Positions 51,915 through 54,205 of a stretch of 54,205 bases of DNA are shown here, piece by piece (the first letter of the stretch is position 1; every line of letters starts with the position of its first letter). This stretch comes from Micavibrio sp. (GTDB lineage Bacteria > Pseudomonadota > Alphaproteobacteria > Micavibrionales > Micavibrionaceae), in assembly GCA_002695035.1 (NCBI GenBank), contig NZNU01000037.1:1-54205 (forward strand), given 5' to 3'. The position numbers and the translations under genes were made by a program. Below the pieces are notes generated by a model that saw only the letters and a program-made list of their open reading frames with translations, was not told the origin of the DNA and searched no databases.

Positions 51915-52346
51915 TTACTGCCCCTGGGCATGTTGCGCCATGAAAAGTGTGACAGATTTTTGCGCCTCGTCCTTAAGACGTTCCTGAGTTTCAGGGCTTG
52001 GCGACGTTTCTTCACCTTTAAGGGGTATGTCGCACTGACAACAGCTATTAAGTCCCCCCTCTATTACAACCAGATTGTGTTTTCCTGCCTCATGCAGCAC
52101 TTCCGCGGCCTTCATAGCACGTACACCAGATTTGCACAAAACATACAAAGTTTTACCTTCAATATCGCTCCTGATGTCTGAGACTTTTATTTTATGCAGC
52201 GGCACATGTAGGCTATCGCAATCCGGGGCCATTATCTTTGCTTCAAATTCACTGCGCACATCAAGAAGCATCTCATCGTTTCTGAGACCGTCAGATTTTA
52301 GTTTCTCAACAAATTCCTGCGCCAGTATTGTTTCTATATGATCCAC
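51915..52346 (-). CDS. Rhodanese-like domain protein
   Basis: 143 residues, GTG start with AAGGAG upstream. ILAQEFVEKLKSDGLRNDEM LLDVRSEFEAK opens the rhodanese fold, and the active loop is YVLCKSGVRAMKAAE with Cys71. The C-terminal tail is disordered. Single-domain rhodaneses carry sulfur or phosphate-linked roles; the exact one is unknown. It is convergent with the half-size DMT gene and starts nine bases downstream of the antiporter stop. Confidence 0.85.
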   Translation of the reverse strand: MDHIETILAQEFVEKLKSDGLRNDEMLLDVRSEFEAKIMAPDCDSLHVPLHKIKVSDIRSDIEGKTLYVLCKSGVRAMKAAEVLHEAGKHNLVVIEGGLNSCCQCDIPLKGEETSPSPETQERLKDEAQKSVTLFMAQHAQGQ

Positions 52347-52355
52347 TTAAGCTCC

Positions 52356-53351
52356 TTATACCTGATTTATAGATGTATAGGCCAGATATCCCATATAGGC
52401 AATATAGGCCACAAGAAAGACTGCTCCTTCGCGCCGGACAATTTTCCAGCTTGTTGCTGATACGACCATTAATCCCAGTGTCGCGACAAGCAACACCCAG
52501 ATATCAAGTTGGAGAATTTCCGGCGGGATCGCTATCGGGTGTATGAGAGCCGTCACTCCCAAGATGGAGAGAATGTTATAGATATTGGAGCCGATAATAT
52601 TGCCGTACGCCATATCCCCTTGTTTTTTCAAGGCCGCCATAAGGGAGGCTACAAGTTCAGGTAAGGACGTACCGATTGCAACAATAGTCAAACCGATAAC
52701 GGTATCGGACACGCCCATGGATTGGGCTAATGCCGTACTTCCATCCACCAGGAATCTGGCCCCTAAAAACACGAAAATCAGACCGATCACAAATTGTAAT
52801 ATTGAATAAAGAAAGCTATGCCTGAACCCTTCAGCAACAGTAACTTCTGCCACACCGTTTTCTTCCGGCTCAAGTTCGGGGATACCTATATCTGAGGTCT
52901 CAATCTTACCCTTTTTTTCCAGCCAAATTGAGTAACCTATATAGCCACCAAGCACTGCCAGAAAAAGTATTCCGACGGGTCTGGAAATAAACCCTGTGAA
53001 GGCCACTGCCAGAAAAGCAAGTGTTGCCAAAACCATGAAAACACCGTCTTTTTTAAAGGCCGCTTTGTCACAGGCCAGCGGGACTATCAATGCTGTTGCA
53101 CCGAGTATAAGAAAAATATTGGCGATATTTGAACCGACGACATTTCCGATTGCAATGCCCGGTTTATTATCCAAAGCCGCCAGTATGCAGGTTATAAGTT
53201 CGGGCGTGGACGTACCAAAACCAACAAGAACAAGCCCGATCAGAAGCGGGGATATATCCAGCTTGCGGGCAATTGCAACCGAACCGTTAACAAGGTTTTC
53301 ACCACCCCAAAAAAGAAGGGCAAGTCCGCTGATGATTAAAATGGCCGTCAT
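52356..53351 (-). CDS. Sodium/calcium exchanger-type membrane protein (CaCA, YrbG-like)
   Basis: 331 residues with ten predicted membrane helices in two inverted halves. The exchanger alpha repeats are clear: ISPLLIGLVLVGFGTSTPEL then GIAIGNVVGSNIANIFLILG, and VSDTVIGLTIVAIGTSLPEL then DMAYGNIIGSNIYNILSILG. A polar central loop (about 155-180) splits them. It probably exports Ca2+ or handles Na+/Ca2+; ion choice is not readable. The rhodanese gene follows nine bases downstream. Confidence 0.92.
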   Translation of the reverse strand: MTAILIISGLALLFWGGENLVNGSVAIARKLDISPLLIGLVLVGFGTSTPELITCILAALDNKPGIAIGNVVGSNIANIFLILGATALIVPLACDKAAFKKDGVFMVLATLAFLAVAFTGFISRPVGILFLAVLGGYIGYSIWLEKKGKIETSDIGIPELEPEENGVAEVTVAEGFRHSFLYSILQFVIGLIFVFLGARFLVDGSTALAQSMGVSDTVIGLTIVAIGTSLPELVASLMAALKKQGDMAYGNIIGSNIYNILSILGVTALIHPIAIPPEILQLDIWVLLVATLGLMVVSATSWKIVRREGAVFLVAYIAYMGYLAYTSINQV

Positions 53352-53429
53352 ATTTCAAAATTCTGTTGGAAGTGTTTCGCTGATATTGTTTATCTAATAT
53401 TTAACTCAATCTAACTGAAATCCGGAATA

Positions 53430-54205
53430 ATGCAAATGCACATCTCTAAATACTTCACAAAGAAGCGGGCCCTCATAGCACTGGCTATTATTACAGGATT
53501 GGTCTTAATTATCGTTGTAACGGAAGAGGCTCTGGATATTTATGCAGAAAAGAAGGAAAACAAAGCCTTTGCCGCGCTTGCCCCGGATTTTATCTCGCTT
53601 TGCCTTGAGGATACAAACCGCTCCGACCACAGCTTCATACTTGGAAGACTTAGACAATGTGTCTATGACAATAGTATCCATAATGTAGATGAGGAATTTT
53701 ACGCTCATTGGCGCGCACCAACGTCAGATAAATTACGCCGCATCATGAATTTCGCAAAGGGTGATGCAATGGAGCCACCGCATATGGAATGTTCCACCCG
53801 TACGGAGGTTCTTGAAGAACTGTATCTTTTCATGGGATATGACACTAAAAAATATATTGTGGCAAAACCTGCCAATGAATTTCCAGATCATGTTTTAGTC
53901 GAGGTTCTAAACCCTGATACCACAAAAAAAGAACTACACGACCCTACTTTTAATGTGAGCTATAATCATTTGGGAACAGGAAAACGGCTTAGTGCTATTG
54001 ATGTTCTTCAAACACCCATTTTCGAAATAGTTGCATGCAGCAATAGTGGGGAATGCTCCAGACAACAAATGATGAATGACATAGAACCATTATTTATGAA
54101 AATGCAGCATTATTACGGTTTATTCTATCACAAACCAGACACGGGGAATAAGGACGGCATTCTCTCCATCAATAAAAGCCGTTTTGACCCTGAACAGAAA
54201 TTTGA
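53430..54205 (+). CDS. Transglutaminase-like membrane-anchored protein (5' part; cut by window edge)
   Basis: An open frame from ATG 53430 (or 53436, which CCGGA and a possible -10 favour) to the right edge, at least 258 residues. One membrane segment, ALIALAIITGLVLIIVV (14-30), then a soluble part. Three blocks in order match the transglutaminase-like catalytic triad: MECSTRTEVLEELYLFMGYD (Cys121), PDHVLVEVLNP (His154) and ELHDPTFNVSY (Asp171). Length between them (33 and 17 residues) is normal for the fold. Substrate unknown. Divergent from the antiporter gene. Confidence 0.65.
   Translation, partial: MQMHISKYFTKKRALIALAIITGLVLIIVVTEEALDIYAEKKENKAFAALAPDFISLCLEDTNRSDHSFILGRLRQCVYDNSIHNVDEEFYAHWRAPTSDKLRRIMNFAKGDAMEPPHMECSTRTEVLEELYLFMGYDTKKYIVAKPANEFPDHVLVEVLNPDTTKKELHDPTFNVSYNHLGTGKRLSAIDVLQTPIFEIVACSNSGECSRQQMMNDIEPLFMKMQHYYGLFYHKPDTGNKDGILSINKSRFDPEQKF

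Overview
The window reads as the chromosome of an alphaproteobacterium of moderate GC (mid-forties percent by eye; not counted). The placement rests on family content: a sucC, sucD, sucA, sucB set on one strand, a scpA-scpB-tatA-tatB-tatC run, the alphaproteobacterial form of SspB, a DUF2336 protein, a zinc-ribbon/acidic FYDLN-type protein and an entericidin-like lipoprotein. I cannot name the genus. There is no rRNA, tRNA, CRISPR array, integrase or transposase, and no gene-free stretch longer than about 300 bases.

Layout. 1-5.2 kb: a gene start cut by the left edge, a GNAT acetyltransferase, lepA, two very AT-rich orphan genes, a two-hairpin structure, then a DUF429 gene bracketed by two copies of a dispersed repeat, and a methyltransferase. 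5.3-9.7 kb: a lipoprotein plus putative zinc metallopeptidase pair, a glycine-zipper stress protein, an entericidin-like lipoprotein too short for ordinary ORF cut-offs, a deaminase with an apparent dead second domain, and a membrane protein. 9.7-23.8 kb: the TCA genes sucB, sucA, sucD and sucC, all on the minus strand but separated by orphan genes, including an 874-residue protein and a lytic transglycosylase on the plus strand. 24-28.4 kb: four plus-strand genes, two orphans followed by an M23 peptidase and a GH108 muramidase, none with a classical signal peptide. 28.4-30.9 kb: two paralogous proteins with an HTH-like N-terminal region. 30.9-36.1 kb: the housekeeping run scpA-scpB-tatA-tatB-tatC-zapE-DUF2336. 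36.3-40.9 kb: methyltransferase, EamA permease, sspB, a FemAB/GNAT-like gene, a DUF3108 protein and an exported MsrB. 41-45.7 kb: glmU-GNAT-glmS (UDP-GlcNAc supply) and an orphan membrane protein. 45.7-54.2 kb: the FYDLN-type regulator, a fatty-acid beta-oxidation pair, small membrane and lipoproteins, a rhodanese, a Na+/Ca2+ antiporter-type protein, and a transglutaminase-like gene cut by the right edge.

The most general signal is in the promoters. For at least twelve genes a sigma70-like -35/-10 pair lies so close to the gene that the -10 box ends only 6-8 bases before the ATG, with no Shine-Dalgarno sequence in between. This predicts leaderless or nearly leaderless mRNAs. It applies to housekeeping genes (lepA, glmU, glmS) and to most orphan genes here, whereas genes inside operons and the four suc genes carry ordinary Shine-Dalgarno sequences. 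The pattern also decides several start codons. The second notable feature is the opened-up suc cluster, with orphan genes and a set of peptidoglycan-cutting enzymes inside and beside it; a role in envelope remodelling or in attacking other cells is possible but is inference.
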